Below, piece after piece: positions 38,001 to 59,490 of a stretch of DNA of 64,000 nt. Each line of letters begins with the position of its first letter. Positions within the stretch are counted from its first letter, which is position 1. The notes beneath the pieces are model-generated. The model saw only the letters and a program-made list of their open reading frames with translations. It searched no databases and was not told where the DNA came from. The translations under genes and the position numbers were made by a program. The stretch is from Bombus terrestris. Taxonomy: Eukaryota; Arthropoda; Insecta; Hymenoptera; Apidae. The stretch spans positions 18,805,664-18,869,663 of the forward strand of contig NC_063277.1 in assembly GCF_910591885.1 (NCBI RefSeq). The letters are read 5' to 3'.

Positions 38001-38833
38001 TAAGTTTAGCGTGACAGTTGGTGATTTGTTATTAATTTTCATCTGAATACACAATTTAATCTAAAGTACATGAAAAACAGGCAAAATAACAACCAAACTG
38101 GAAATGTACACACACGATAAGTACAATTTACTTGCCAACGATGAAAAGGAAATGTTCTTTAATTTCTTCGAATTTAACTTAATCAACTATAAACGATAAC
38201 TTTCGGATGAGAAAGATTTTACAGGAAAAGCAATAGATAGGATGGAATATTATATATTCGATTTAAAACATTTTCGTTAAACATTCGAATTTTAAGGTAA
38301 CGAACCTTTTGAAAATATAAGAGAAGATTTGAAACTTTCACCGGGCTGAGAGCGCGGTGCGAAGATAACAGAAAAGATTAGTATTCTTCTGTTATAAATT
38401 CAAGTTGAAGAGCGCGATATTCGCGATATTCGGAAAGATAAAAATTTGTCGTTGACAAATTCTCGTAAAAGTGAAAATTTTGTTAAAAATGTTGCTGCGA
38501 TCGGTTGGTTGTATCGTATATTATAAAAGTATATTGGAAGAGCTGGCCGATTACCCGAGTCGCGAGAGAGGACAAACGAATCGTTCGACTGTTAAAAGTA
38601 ACATCTCGTTTGCTTTATTCCCTTCGGTTTTCACGTTCTTTTTCAAATATTTAAAAAATACCTCTTCACCGTTATAAAGCCATTATTATATTCGAACTTT
38701 ACGTTTATCGTTGGATTCGCGAGATTTGATAGAGTTCGGATCGAACGGAAACGACATAAAAGCGATAAAATATCGCAATTTAATAATATTCGTAATCTTA
38801 TTATCTTACCTTATTTCGAGATTGATCGCACAT
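35055..38833 (-). CDS. DUF229-family type II membrane protein (alkaline-phosphatase/sulfatase fold)
   Basis: Coding exons are 38833-38810, 37448-37232, 37108-36811 and 36570-35055 (684 aa). A short cytosolic N-terminus (MCDQSRNK...) is followed by one membrane segment at about 44-60 (WLIGLLVFLFVSLIVINTF), then a lumenal domain with GCRIPAMDPFD, EFVKVEC and IYKDYHAFVP, signatures of insect DUF229 proteins. The catalytic-fold motifs are GLDSISRLNF (Asp249-Ser250), LTHD (His417) and SDHGMRWG (Asp453-His454), which match metal and nucleophile positions of the alkaline phosphatase superfamily. Substrate is unknown. Phases agree throughout. The exon 3 donor is the less usual GTCAGT, chosen because it restores VVT-YGNECF. 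The 8-codon first exon rests on phase and a GTAAGA donor, and is the least certain part. Confidence 0.85.
36579..36612. repeat. 7-bp tandem repeat abutting a splice acceptor
   Basis: About five copies of GAATTAC, ending within 10 bp of the acceptor of the last DUF229-gene exon. On the transcribed strand it makes the sequence upstream of TTTATAG. Confidence 0.85.
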
Positions 38834-40800
38834 GCCAGGGCAACCTTCCTTGCTAATCACCTTTGAACGTTTGAAAGATACCGGAAACAGGTACATGCAT
38901 CATCCGATATCCAGATCTTATCGTAAAGAGGACTATTCGAGGTCGCTATCGTTGTCTTTGGTATAGATTCGGATGTCTGTAATTTACGACTAGACCGTCC
39001 CGTCCAACTGTAACGTTCGCAATCACGCAAGAAATCATACCGACTGACAAAATATAAAATCACGTTATCGTATAATAACGCCGATGTTTTGTACATCGCG
39101 CTATCTCGATTACACGTTAAACAAAGATAGGAAATTAAAAAAGAAAAAAATTACAGGACAGATAAGAAGAAAGAATCGAGACGGGAAAGAGAAATGCTAA
39201 TTACGCTGCACTTTACGCGTATTATCGATTTCGATTCCAATTTGAACCGTTAGCTTTTAATTTTCCGTTAAAGCGAAATTATCGGACTTACCGATGGATT
39301 CTTTCGATCCTGCTTTTTCCGCCGCTTTTTTCACCGTCAGCCTCTATCGAAACGATCCCAAGTGCAGGCATCGTTGAGTAAATCTCACTAAGCTTTTCAA
39401 CAGCTTTTTTCTTCCACCATTTCATCGCATCTCCACGATTTCCACGATGAAACTTTGCCCGGTTCGACCACGATTTTTCGCCAGTAACAAAAATGGAGAA
39501 ACGTTTGCCAATCGATTCGATGATTGCTCGGAAGCTGCTGTGTGAAAATACGTCTGCACGATGATTGCACAGCTGAAAAACTCGTCCTCTTTGGACGCAA
39601 AAGGGCGTTTGTTCGTTGGCTATTTCGAACAAGTACCAGGCCGTTAACAAGGCCGTTTCTTGCGAGAATTTGAAAAATCTGTAAATTCAGCTTACTCGTT
39701 TTCTCCTTTAAAAATACTTTGGGTCCAAAAATTAAACCATACAAGCACGGTTATATGATAATATACGCGATGTTTGTAGGAGATTGGCGATGATCTGCGA
39801 GGAAAATTCGTCGTTCCTGCAATTTGACAGAGTCGAACGGCTCGCTGAACGCGTCGATTCCACGTCGTCCAACGTCAGGAAGGTTCGATTCAGCGCACTT
39901 TAATGCAACCAAGTTTTCGTCTCGATGCATTTTAACAACGAGAGAGTGGTGGTTTCGGGAGCCGAGTTTCTCGCCGCTCTGCTTACTTGCAGCATCTCCT
40001 TGCTTTCGACAACGGGTCAGAGATTTCACGCGTTTCCATCGGGTTTCCCTTTCACGGCCGGAACACCCTTTTCCGTTCGATTGTCCGCGGCAGTGGTTGC
40101 CGATTGGAATGCCCGCCGATCGAATTTACCGGACCGCATAAACGGAACTGTCGGATGCCAAAATCGCCGTAAACCATCACCATCACCATCGCCGCGTGTT
40201 ACGTCATTGCGGCTGTTCACTTTGCGACTGCTCGACGAATACCTCCGTGATCGCTCGCGGATCTTGCAACGGCGTGATCGGAACGGTAATATACGATTAG
40301 GAGGCACGATGCGGTACGACGGCGCGAACGATTTTACGATTGGATGACCGGACTCGACGTTGACATGACGAGACGCTGGGTGAAATGCGGCGAGCAGCGT
40401 TTGGACCAGTTCGAAGATGGAAAATGAGCGTAAAACGTAATCCGGGAACGGGAACAGAGTCATCGAAGAACGAACAGTCTTCTTTTCCTCGTGTTCTCCA
40501 CGTGGCCACGTGGGAACCGTCGGTCAGTCCCCAATTCCCGGAACACGTTGGAGACAGCGACGAGGCGTTGCCGTGGCCGTGGCTGGGATCCTAGCGGAAT
40601 ACATACAGGGGCCATAGGCAGCGAGGTAACGAGAGGAGGAGAGACGAGAGAATCTGGTCGATAGACGCGGTAGCGCGCGCGCGCGCCCACGGCCTCTTCT
40701 GCACTTTGGCGATACGTCGCGTCGCGCGTCGCGCGTCGCCACGGACCAGTTAACAGCCGCTTCCTCTTACTCTGGTCCAGCGCAGCGGCTTAATAGCCGG
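38834..40800. promoter_or_regulatory. 5' region of the DUF229 gene, CpG-rich from about 39750
   Basis: A minus-strand GTAAGT donor after position 39292 could end a 5' untranslated exon, which would splice to an acceptor near 38859 ahead of the first coding exon. The stretch 39750-40800 is CpG-rich and contains a 14-bp alternating GC run at about 40673-40686, promoter-like features. The several ORFs here overlap on both strands and show no family resemblance. All of this is inference from composition and splice consensus. Confidence 0.35.
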
Positions 40801-40866
40801 TCAACGCACACGACCGTTATCTACTCGCCAATCTTTTATTTATCGTTACTTTTATGCCGATTTTAC

Positions 40867-40869
<3 letters not shown>

Positions 40870-40918
<49 letters not shown>
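40870..40918. repeat. (TTA)n microsatellite
   Basis: About 16 perfect copies of an ATT/TTA trinucleotide. Confidence 0.9.
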
Positions 40919-40948
40919 GGTTGGTATTATCAGTTGACCGCAATGGGA

Positions 40949-41440
40949 CTATTTGCGTTCCATATCGTATTTCACATACACGTTGGCCATGGTGGCTTTG
41001 TTCGTAATTTTTCGTTTCTTCTTCTTTGTTTCGTCGATAACTTCGTCGATGATCGATAACAAGAACAAGATAAATTTATCATTGCCAATAGCCTGTAAAT
41101 GAAAATCCTTGTACAATTGAAAATACAATCGCGCGGCCCGTAATAGCAAGGAATAACAGTTACTTACGAAACTATGTTTAAAAAGTCGTCTAACTGAAAG
41201 AAATTAAAGCGCGACATTTGACAATGAGATCGCCTTTCCACAACTTTTCGTTCGTTCTTCGATATTCCATTTCTCCTTGTCCCTTTGCTTCGTTCGGTTT
41301 ACAGAATTGTTCGAATTAAAACTGGCGCTGGTTCTTGGAAATGACTTTTCGAGCAAGGTCTTTGGAAATTTTCTAATAACTACGCCGATCTCGTTAAACG
41401 ATATAGCAATATCCAAAAGCTAGTGAACTAGTGGTCGGTG
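40949..41440 (-). CDS. Unidentified candidate spliced coding fragment
   Basis: A minus-strand acceptor (TTTTCATTTACAG, at about 41093-41105) opens a frame encoding AIGNDKFILFLLSIIDEVID and then a Lys-rich tail, ending at a stop at 40949. Upstream, a 26-nt mini-exon at about 41165-41190 has a TTTCTTTCAG acceptor and a GTAAGT donor and joins in phase 0 (RRLFKHSF). Further up, a 70-codon open frame (41416-41204) may add sequence. I do not recognise the protein, and no start exon is identified. It could be the 3' end of an unrecognised gene, or chance splice-like signals between the DUF229 gene and spalt. Confidence 0.25.
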
Positions 41441-42917
41441 CACTAGAGATATCGATCGTAACGGAGGAAATTATAGATAAACACAGGACGCGATATAGGG
41501 AAAAGACAAAGTCACCCTAGCCGATTCGTAGGAATATCGTACGTGCGCTATAGACATTCCAAGCAGACTTTAAATACAGAAAACTCACGCGCACCTAATA
41601 AACGATAATTACATGGCAGTACACGCGGTTATTTTCGCAGAAATGTCACTCGTTTCGACGACACAAGCAGAAATAAAAGTTTAAACGTTTACGCGTAAAT
41701 CCAAAGTCAAGCTATGTGGCGAACGTTCTTCTGGCAAATTCTGGTTAATGAAAAAGAAAAAGAAAAATAAAGAGAAGAAAAAGAAAAAAAAGAAGAGAAA
41801 GAATAATATTTTCCATCGAGTTTAAGATCTTTTACAATTAACGCATCATCTACCCGTTTGTCGGTAACGCGAAAATAGGATGTTTAGATGGTAAGGCATT
41901 TTATGAAAAGCGCGTTCGGTTTCACAGTCTATGAAATTATTGACTACGTACCTCGTCGGTGACATACTCAACGCGTATCGGTGGCGATTATCGCGTCTAG
42001 TCGGTTTCCATTGAAATTGCAGACGGGCGTCTATTCATTCCTACTCTACGATATGGTAGTTATCGCTGCAACTGCTACAATATCGACAGTCGGTACGATA
42101 GGGACGGATACGTTGGTATACAAGCTAGTCGGGAAAGTAGAGCGCGAACAAACGTAAATTTGAAATTGCGCAACTTTTCACTTTGCGAATACGAATCGTC
42201 GCGAGCATGAAAAGTACTTTTGCAGGTCGCGATGCGAATTGGCGTTTAACGATTTTCACGTAGAAAAACGAAAATGAAAACACCGGATGCAACTCGTTCT
42301 CATAATAATTGTTTATTGTTGAAGTGATATAGATATAATGATCCGTAACGTAATTCAACTACAATGAGACAAGTTGCGTAACTAGCAAGATTCGTGTTTA
42401 TACATGGATTATACAATATGTACAGAAAACCTAAGATCGTACAAGCAATACTTTGTTTTGGACAACTTCACAGGACTTGCAATCGGGGAATAGCTGCCAG
42501 CCTTTCCGTGCCCCCTTTCCCATCTTTTCTTTTCTTTTCCTTTTACTTTTTTCATTTTTCTTTTTTCTCGTCCGTTCCTTAATTTAAAAACGACCATTGT
42601 GCAAGCACGCGAAACATCTGCACTCGTGAAACTAGTAAACGTTCCACTTAACTTACGAAACATTTCTAATAGCATACTAACGACTTACATCCACTTCTCT
42701 AACCCGACATTTTCGCCTTTTATACTTATCGTGTGTTTGTTATTTACAACGGTATCTATATACACGTATATATGTATACGATAGTCACTGTGAAAGGAGA
42801 CTTTTTGATTGTTTCCCTAAACACTACCTTTTACACTCTCGAGCGCTCTCTTCTAGTATTAATCCTAGTATCGTTTTCTTCTTTTCCTTTCTAACTCGAA
42901 TATACATGTAATTTCGG

Positions 42918-42959
42918 TTTCTTCTTCTTCTTCTTCTTCTTCTTCTTCTTCTTCTTCTT
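42918..42959. repeat. (CTT)n microsatellite
   Basis: About 14 perfect trinucleotide copies. Confidence 0.9.
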
Positions 42960-44055
42960 GCTTCGTTTTGTCTTCTCATTGTTCCGGGATGAATCGACAA
43001 TCATTATCGGACCGTGTTTCTTTATAAAAGGAGCGATAAATTATCGCAGTTAACTTCTTTTATCGTGGATTCGCGCGACCAACGATTACTATCGTAAAAT
43101 AAACGCATAACCGCCGTACGGATGGACACGTATGTTTATCGAGATGGTTTTTAATGAATTTCACAACGAACGTAAGAAACGAAATACTGCTAAAGGCAGG
43201 TGGATTCGACCGTCTGCCAGTGACGGTCGACCGTGCGTGAATCGATTCCATTTCGTGAGCCATATTTTCAGAAACACATTTACGCGAGAACGTTAAACGA
43301 ACATTCGTACCCTTTGTTCTTTCGGTTGCTCGTTCCACGCACTCCTCGTACAAATCTGTCCGCTTTGTTCCCGATGATCGAAGCCGTTAGTTTCCTTTTA
43401 CACGCGGATGGAACGAGATTTCATCGAATTACCGAATCGTTATCGAGAAATACGAAAACAGAGAGAAATTATATCTTTCGAATATACTTTCTCCTTTCAA
43501 TTCGTTGAAAAGGTTAATTCTGTTAAAATATATATTTTATTTCCACCGTTACACAGTATCTGCGTACGTTCGTAGGAAACTTTCGTCCGAAATTCGCCAA
43601 GCATTTCTATCTAACGTCCTCGATCGTAATAATTAGTCGTTTTCCGCAATTCTTGATCAACGTATAGCCACCGTGGAGACCCGGAGACCGCGACACCGCG
43701 ATACACCGTCGCTCCTGTTATTATCCTCTCGTTTTGCAACCAGAGTTGTCGAATCGACGGAGTTCTTAAAAAGTTACGTCTAAGCTAGTTAAAAATCAGA
43801 TAAATTACGTAAAGTGCTTAATGGACACACGTATGCAGCATTGCTATCGTTACTTTTTACACGTTTCTTTACATGCGTATCGTATCTCATCTATTATTAG
43901 TATTTTTATTTATTTATCTATCCTTTGCTCGCATTTAACGATTAAACGCGAGAACATACAGGAAAGCCATTATACGCGAGAGTATTAACTTTTCGAGTAC
44001 GAAGGAACGCGATCGATCGCGCACGGTCCACGACGTATGCTTGTTCGATCGCCTC

Positions 44056-44099
44056 GCATCGTATTCGCATCGTATTCGCATCGTATTCGCATCGTATTC
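44056..44099. repeat. 11-bp tandem repeat (GCATCGTATTC)
   Basis: Four copies of an 11-bp unit. The repeating YDANTMRIRC-type ORF on the minus strand is only its translation. Confidence 0.85.
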
Positions 44100-45795
44100 G
44101 ATACATCTCTTCCCAACGTACGATTACCGATAACAAATAATTTCTTCAAATTCCCGTTCATTTTCGTCACGCGGCCTTTCTAAACGAGGTTACCGCGTCT
44201 CTTCGTTACCACTGAGCTCGCGTAATATCCATTTCCAACCCTTGCTCGCTTTCCTAACAAACACACGTTCGGACCAAGCGACATTATCGTTCGCGCCCTT
44301 CCGGATAACTCTTCGAGAATCCCAGCGTACAAAATAATATCGCTTGTCCCGGTTTAGCTTTTTCCATCCAGCGATCCACCACATTGCTTTCTTCTCTAAA
44401 TACTTACGATCTTTCACGTTCGATGACAAATCAGGTAAAAAGCGTAAACAAATTTTTATATAAACTTTACCAAGGTTACTCGGTAACTTTATCAAACCGT
44501 TTAAATCTGTCTGTTTATCTTAATTCGATCGTCGATAGATCATCGTCGGAAGTTATGCAACGTAGTAACGATACTTATCTTCGATATGAAGAAATTAGAA
44601 GAAAGAGGAAGACCAGTCTCGTGAATTCCGTATAAACGCGCGTGCAATCATAGGCGTCCGATAACACAGCATCGATTCTACGCGTAACGATGCATCGTTG
44701 ACCGAGAAAGAATCGCAGCTCGACCGAAAGGGCGGTTGAACGAGGTGTTGGACCTAGGAAAACACTCGAGATCGATGGGTATCGGGGGAACGCGAAACGA
44801 CGTCGGCTGTCTTTCCGTATAAAATAACGACGGGACACGTTGGCGGTGCGCGCTGTACATCCAGTGTAAATAATAATACTATGATACAAAGTATAAGTAC
44901 ATTGGTTTAAATGATTGCAGGCTGCTCCTCTCGTATCACAGCGAGGGTGCTGCCGGGCCCGCTTCGAAACTCCTAAAAACGCCGTTCTCTCGGAGGAAAA
45001 AAAAAGAAAGAAGAAAAAAGAAAAGAAATGAAAAAAAGAAGAAGAAACGAGAAAGAAAGCGACGCATGTACTCGCACGTGTATACAACTCATACCTCTTC
45101 GCGTCGATACAATATTTATATATCTATATATATATATATATATATAATCATCTTCTTTCTTTATGTATATATTTATATCTTCCTGTACGGGATATCTCGT
45201 ATAACCGGTGGTTGTACCTCGAACATTCTTATTTTCGTCTACGAAATAAAGTCAAATGCTGAAAAGAGATCGGCTCGAGATTCTAATCGACACCGAAATT
45301 TTGAAATGGACGACGACGCGCGTTTTAACCTCCGCGTTGCATCGCGTACGAGAAGCACAACGTTCGGAGGTGGTATCGATCAGACAATATACCCCGTATA
45401 GGCGCATTTTATAATAGTAACGTACGATAACTCTAAGTGAGGTGACCACCACTGTCGCGTATGGACGGTCAGAGTGTGGAGGGCCAGGACGTCGCGGCGC
45501 CACGTGTCTTGCGGCCCTCGTGGACTCAGTCTAGGCACCGCGTCCGTCGTCCCTCGTGCGAAAGCACGTGACGCGGGGAAGAGTTCTCAAGAGGGACCCG
45601 GTTATCGAAGTTCATGCTCCTTCCAAGGTCCTCTCGATCGCGTTTAAGACTAGTGTGACAATAGGAACATGGTATCTGCTCTGGCTCTGGGGATCAAGAA
45701 AGATATGTCGCCGGACGTTCCGTACGTCCGAGTTTTTCGGCTCGCGAAATGCACTGAAACACTACTTCCGGCTCCATATAAACGTCTCGTTGCTC

Positions 45796-45818
45796 TCTCT
45801 CTCTCTCTCTCTCTCTCG

Positions 45819-45851
<33 letters not shown>

Positions 45852-45897
45852 GTTCTCTCCCGCTCTCGTTCTCTCCCGCTCTCTCTCTCTCCCTCCC

Positions 45898-45936
<39 letters not shown>

Positions 45937-45966
45937 CTTTCTCGCTCTCTCTGTCTCTATGTCTGT
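45796..45966. repeat. (CT)n microsatellite array
   Basis: About 170 bp of CT dinucleotide with GTTCT and CCCT interruptions, 80 bp beyond the spalt stop codon. On the spalt transcript it is a GA-rich tract in the 3' UTR. Confidence 0.9.
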
Positions 45967-46042
45967 ATGACAGCCAGGACGGAGTTCAGTCACCGAAAAC
46001 GTGAAGCCTCGAGGAAGAAGGATATGTGTCGTTGACGGAGGT

Positions 46043-54735
<8,693 letters not shown>

Positions 54736-56149
54736 CTGCAATACACACGTGACACCGCGATTAGCTTTTAGCCGTTAGTTTCTTTCCAACGTTAAATATC
54801 CTACGAATATTCTATATTATTTCGTTGCTACTGGAACTGCGCGTAGAAACTTGTATCTTTTTCTATGTACGGCGACGAGGAAGAGACATAGAAGCCAGAT
54901 CGAGCTACTTTCCGTGTAGCGAGGACGACATCAACGCGAAGAAATCGTGCCAAAGAATCATCTGTATTCAACGTTCGAATCGTTTGTGCGTATCGCACTA
55001 ATGACGAAAAAAAAGATATATATAAAATACATATAAGTACGTATATACAATATATACAAAGCATCGGTCGTTCGAGATACGGTGTGTCGTGTGAATTTCA
55101 AGTAGACAGTTGAGCGCGTTACCGATGCAGCGAGGAGCATTCGACGAACCAACTTTACATACGTATTAAGTAAGACGAGTAGGGGTATATGGTACGCGTG
55201 GAAGCGCTGCACGATGCATCTTCCTTATTCCAAGTCTAATCATCGATCCGGAAGGTTCAAACATGTACATGCTTCTCGCGGGAGAAACTTGGTTGGTCGT
55301 ACAATTTTCACAGCGTATGAGAAACGAGAATATGCGCGACGAGTTTCGTCGTTAAAGACGCGAATGTCCAAGACCTGGATTTTCATGCTCGACAACTGGA
55401 ACGGATTGGTAAGAAGGTGTTGGGGACCGAGCAAAACGTTTTATCGTTCGTACGTGACGAGTATGACGAATAGCTTATCGATCGATCGGGCTGAATCGAT
55501 TACAAATCTCGATTGACAACGCCATTTTGCTACGAACGATAGAGGAAAATTGAGTTTAAAAAAAAAAAAAGGAAAGAAATTTTCTAGATAGCCTACAACG
55601 ATAGTTTGAATATTTTACAAGCGTTTTACGTACTCTAGGTCGGTCGAGCTTGCAGCTTGCAACATAGACACGTGAGAAGGTAAACGTTCGTGTAAACGTA
55701 TCGAGTCCGATTCGAATCGTTCGATCGATCCAAGGATTTCGCAATACCGAGAATTTGTACGTTTCAATTCGATAAGAAGAGAGAATAGGAAAGTAACGAA
55801 CGCCGGCAGCTGAAACCAGTTTAACGGTCGAAGATGAAAGCTCATAAGGTTTCGCTTCACGATTAAAGCGAACGCTCGCCAAGGCTGGAACGGGCCGAAC
55901 GCTTGGCAGGTCGGCGCGTCATATTTAAAATGTACGGTGTCGCGGTGAAACCGAGGCAGAATGATTAATCGGATTCGTTCCGATTTTATTTACCACCCAG
56001 GCTTATCGACACCGGATAGAAGATGGCGTTCGTAGGATCGGCGCGCACGATTTTTCGTTCTCGAAAACGACAACGACACGACACGAAAAATATAACGGGT
56101 ACAAACGAAAGGAAAACAGCGGCAGAGGAGCCCGTGACGATAAACTCGG

Positions 56150-56154
<5 letters not shown>

Positions 56155-56199
<45 letters not shown>

Positions 56200-56213
56200 C
56201 AGAGAGAGAGAGG
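56155..56213. repeat. (GA)n microsatellite
   Basis: GA run with two GACAGA interruptions. Confidence 0.9.
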
Positions 56214-56548
56214 ATCATGCACGTTCGCGTCGATGATAAGAAACGACGCCGCGGCGATCAGTATTCCGGAGCGCGGCGCGCGAACCCCACACCGCTGGAA
56301 ACTTTTAATACGCGCACCGGGTCCAATGAAAAATGGAAATCGCTCGATTACTATTCCCGACGGACCAGTCGGACCCGTTCGAATCGCACCAGTTACAACG
56401 TTTCATTCGCCACCCGATGTAACCATCCACTAGAAAACTCTGCAACCTGCAACTCGAACAACTTTCCATCACTCGTAGTACGCGAGACGAACTTTTCTCG
56501 AACGGGGAAAACGTAGAATGAAACGTGCAACGTGATCTTCTCTGTGAC

Positions 56549-56595
56549 GGGAAAGAGAGGGAGAGGGAGAGGGAGAGGGAGAGGGAGAGGGAGGA
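56549..56595. repeat. (GGGAGA)n hexanucleotide repeat
   Basis: About seven copies of GGGAGA on the plus strand. Confidence 0.85.
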
Positions 56596-56637
56596 AGACG
56601 GAGAGGAGAGTGGGGGAATCGGGGAGGGAGCATAGGG

Positions 56638-56725
56638 ACCAGAGGGACCGGAGGGGCCGGAGAGGCCGGAGAGGTCAGCGGGGCCAGAGGGGCCAGAGTG
56701 GCCAGAGGGGCCAGAGAGGCGGACA
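56638..56725. repeat. 9-bp minisatellite (GGCCAGAGG-like)
   Basis: About nine diverged copies of a 9-bp unit. The Gly-Pro-Ser repeats in the minus-strand frame are its translation and are not taken as a collagen gene. Confidence 0.8.
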
Positions 56726-56795
56726 GAGAGAGGGCGAATTTGCGGGAAGTCGTCGGCGCGGCGTGGAGATGCGTTCAAGGTCAACGGTTGCGTAC

Positions 56796-56895
56796 CGGAA
56801 AATCGCGCGCACGAGAGTCTGGAGGATCGGCAGATGCCCTGCTTGACGCCGCGGCATTCGAGGCGGCGCGTGATGCTCCATCTCATGAGCTGCAT
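56796..56895 (-). other. Weak candidate for the spalt first coding exon
   Basis: An ATG at 56895 opens a frame of 33 codons (MQLMRWSITRRLECRGVKQG...) that reaches a GTACGC donor in phase 1, the phase needed to join the large spalt exon. No known SALL-family N-terminus resembles it, the donor is weak, and a phase match arises by chance one time in three. Confidence 0.15.
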
Positions 56896-57069
56896 GATTC
56901 CACGGGTTCGCGGAGCAGGAAGCTCGTGCGTGGCGCCGACTCGCGGAGGCGCGTGAAAGTTGCGCTGCGTTTCGGCCGGACGTCCGCGTGTCGAACGATG
57001 TCATCCGGCAAGGACGAGAGAGAACCGACTGATCGCTTGGTAAAGAGCCGGCCTGGGCGTAGGTAGCGT

Positions 57070-57470
57070 CGCGTCGCGCAACGTCACGCGTCACCCTTTC
57101 CCCCACCCTGTCCTCCCGCGCTCACCCCCACTAGCTGGCCCTCCCTCCACCGCGCGCAAGCCTCTATACATACGCACGGTTATGACAAGGAAGGCGGCGC
57201 GGTTCATAAATCAGGGGGTAAGAGGCGGGGCCTCGCCGAACCACTCAGCGCCCGGTTATTAATTATCATACAGAGGGAACCCCTTCCTCGCCGGTTCCAC
57301 CTACGCCGAACCGACTTCCGGATCTACGGTTTCGTTGCGTGCGAACCGGCCACCGGAGTCATACGTTGCACGCGTCCGCTTTTCATTTCGCTAGCCGCGA
57401 GCCCAGTCTCTCGGTTGCCTCGGGCAGGCAGGCGGGGGCGGCGGCGGCAGCGCAGTGCGAGACGATGCCG
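57070..57470. promoter_or_regulatory. GC-rich, promoter-like region upstream of spalt
   Basis: CpG-rich patch with an embedded AT island (TTATTAATTATCATA at about 57257-57271, containing homeodomain-type TAAT cores) and a GGCGGCGGCGGCAG run at about 57438. Position upstream of spalt and composition suggest promoter or enhancer activity; nothing more is shown. Confidence 0.3.
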
Positions 57471-57550
57471 CTCGTCGAATAGACTCCCTTTGGTCCTCTG
57501 GAATGCGTCTAGAGTCTAGACGTCTCTCCTTTCTTCTTTTCTTTCTCTTT

Positions 57551-57586
57551 TCTTTCTCTTTTCCTTCTCATTTCTTTCTCTCTCTC

Positions 57587-57622
<36 letters not shown>
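57551..57622. repeat. (CT)n microsatellite
   Basis: CT dinucleotides preceded by a TTTCTC-rich stretch. Confidence 0.9.
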
Positions 57623-57623
<1 letters not shown>

Positions 57624-59454
57624 TCTTCCACTTTTATTTCTCTTTTATTTCTCTTTTCTTCCACAGGCGATTCTCGATTCGAACACGGCACTAAAGATTC
57701 AAGAATCTGGCGGTGAAAAAGGAGCCACGTATACTTTGCTTGGAGAAATGCTTCTGAGACGGAGGTGCTTAAAATAACGGGAAGACAGATTGCTACTTAT
57801 CGACGCCTTCTTCGTACCTCTGACGTTTCTCCATCGTTTCGTTATCTTCCGGTTAGTCTCGAGATTCTCGGAATAGTCAATGGATACGACCTTTTACAAA
57901 TTATTCCAGTCTCGTTTTGTTTTGTTTCTTTTGGTTTTTTTTTTTTTTTTTTTAACCAGAAATTGCGTAGCATTTTCTAGTTTGCTAGTCGCGATCAACG
58001 CAAATATCCACTTTCCATTTTCATCGACGACCAATCGATTCAAATTATTTTCATCTTCGATTGTCCTCGAAGCGGCAACAAGATAACCGTACCATTAGGC
58101 CTGCGGCGTGCTGCTTTCGCTTTAAACCAGCACCACGTCCTTCGAAAAAGCTGTCCGATAAATTTATCTCGATATTTGCCGATAGCGTCGAACAGCGTCG
58201 AAGGAACAACGATGCTCGAATTTAAAGGAAACCGACTTCTCACCGTTGGATACCGTTTTACTCGAGAAACGGAAAGCTCGTTTTATCGTTTGTCTCTTCG
58301 ATTCTTTGCAAACGTATTTAGTTTCGTGTAATTTCATAAGTAGCGACGAACGACGGTCGACGATTTGGGCACGAGACAACGCGTGACAAATCGAAGATCG
58401 ACGACCAGACACGAGAGTCTGAATTTCCTATGAATTAATCGGCAGGTAACAGGCTTCGCACGGGCGACGAACGAAAGCAGACTGGCTAGAGCGTAGTAGC
58501 TTTTCGAACAAAGAAACAGCTGGGCGCGTGGAACGCAACGACTCGATAGAACCTTACTGGATTATCTATACCGGCCATAAAATAGCTTTAATTCGATTAC
58601 TCGTTATCGGGCGCGAACGCCGGTATTTCGTACGGCTTCGTCAGCAGCTTTCGACCTCTCGAACACCATCTACCAGCTCGCTTTACCGTTCAAACGTTAC
58701 ACGCTTCACCATCTTGAGAACAGTTTCGCTTCTACGTTCGATTCATCTCTTTCCAAATGCCTAAAATTAACCCTCGTCGTATACGATACGCTCGATTACC
58801 GATAATCATCGAACAATTCTTACTGTTTGGCAAACATAAATTACGCCACATCGTATCTTAAGAGTACGCAAGAAATTTAGAGAAACGTATATTACAAATT
58901 ACGCGCACTTTTTGCGCAATTTGCACAATTATCAATTTCTCGAGTAAAAGATTGCCTGGTGCAAATTGTCCGCGACTACGACGTCCTCGGTTTCCATTCT
59001 ATATCCAGAGAAATCCGAAACTGTCGGTGAAATCAACTTGCATCGTTATCATTCCCGAAATAACGAAAATCAACTCGATGAAACGCCATTGAGAAAAACG
59101 ATTGCAGGAATAAATCGGGGGGAACGTATGGCAACGAGGAGAGCGCAGGTGGTTGCAGCAGGGGTTCGAACGTGATTCTTTGCTTGGACGGGCAACTTTC
59201 CGCAGGTCAAAAGTACGTGCAGGCCTTCGGCCAGTGGTTACGCAACCTTCTGTTCAACTGTCTCGGCCCGTGCCGCGAACGACCGAGCGACTTTTGTCCA
59301 ACGAACCAACAACCTTGGGCCTCGGCCGGATGATTTACGCTCGGCAGTAAATCATAAACCGGAGGAAAGCCGCGCTCCAGCGGAGGCTAACGAGTCCCCG
59401 GGCTCCGCGACAATGCGAAAATGGGTCGGAAGTCATAATTCACGTCGGAGGAGT

Positions 59455-59490
59455 AGCAGGAGCAGCAGCAGCAGCAGCAGCAGCAGCAAT
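59455..59490. repeat. (AGC)n microsatellite
   Basis: About ten AGC triplets. No open frame with family resemblance uses them as a Gln or Ser tract. Confidence 0.85.

Larger units (their letters stand above)
41441..46042. other. Spalt 3' flank: probable 3' UTR plus intergenic DNA
   Basis: No convincing coding sequence. The right part should hold the spalt 3' untranslated region. On the minus strand, overlapping AATAAA hexamers near 43900-43915 and one near 42312 are possible poly(A) signals, so the UTR could be 2-4 kb long. Several microsatellites are listed separately. Confidence 0.45.

Noticed and set aside
45796..45966. Ser/Leu-rich and Arg/Glu-rich ORFs in this and other CT/GA arrays
   Set aside because: They are translations of dinucleotide repeats in all frames, with no other coding evidence.
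56305..56895. Collagen-like Gly-Pro-Ser ORF on the minus strand
   Set aside because: The periodicity comes from the 9-bp minisatellite; flanking sequence has no collagen or secretory features.
59150..59180. GGTTCGAAC resembling a tRNA T-loop
   Set aside because: No matching acceptor stem or anticodon arm at the required spacing.
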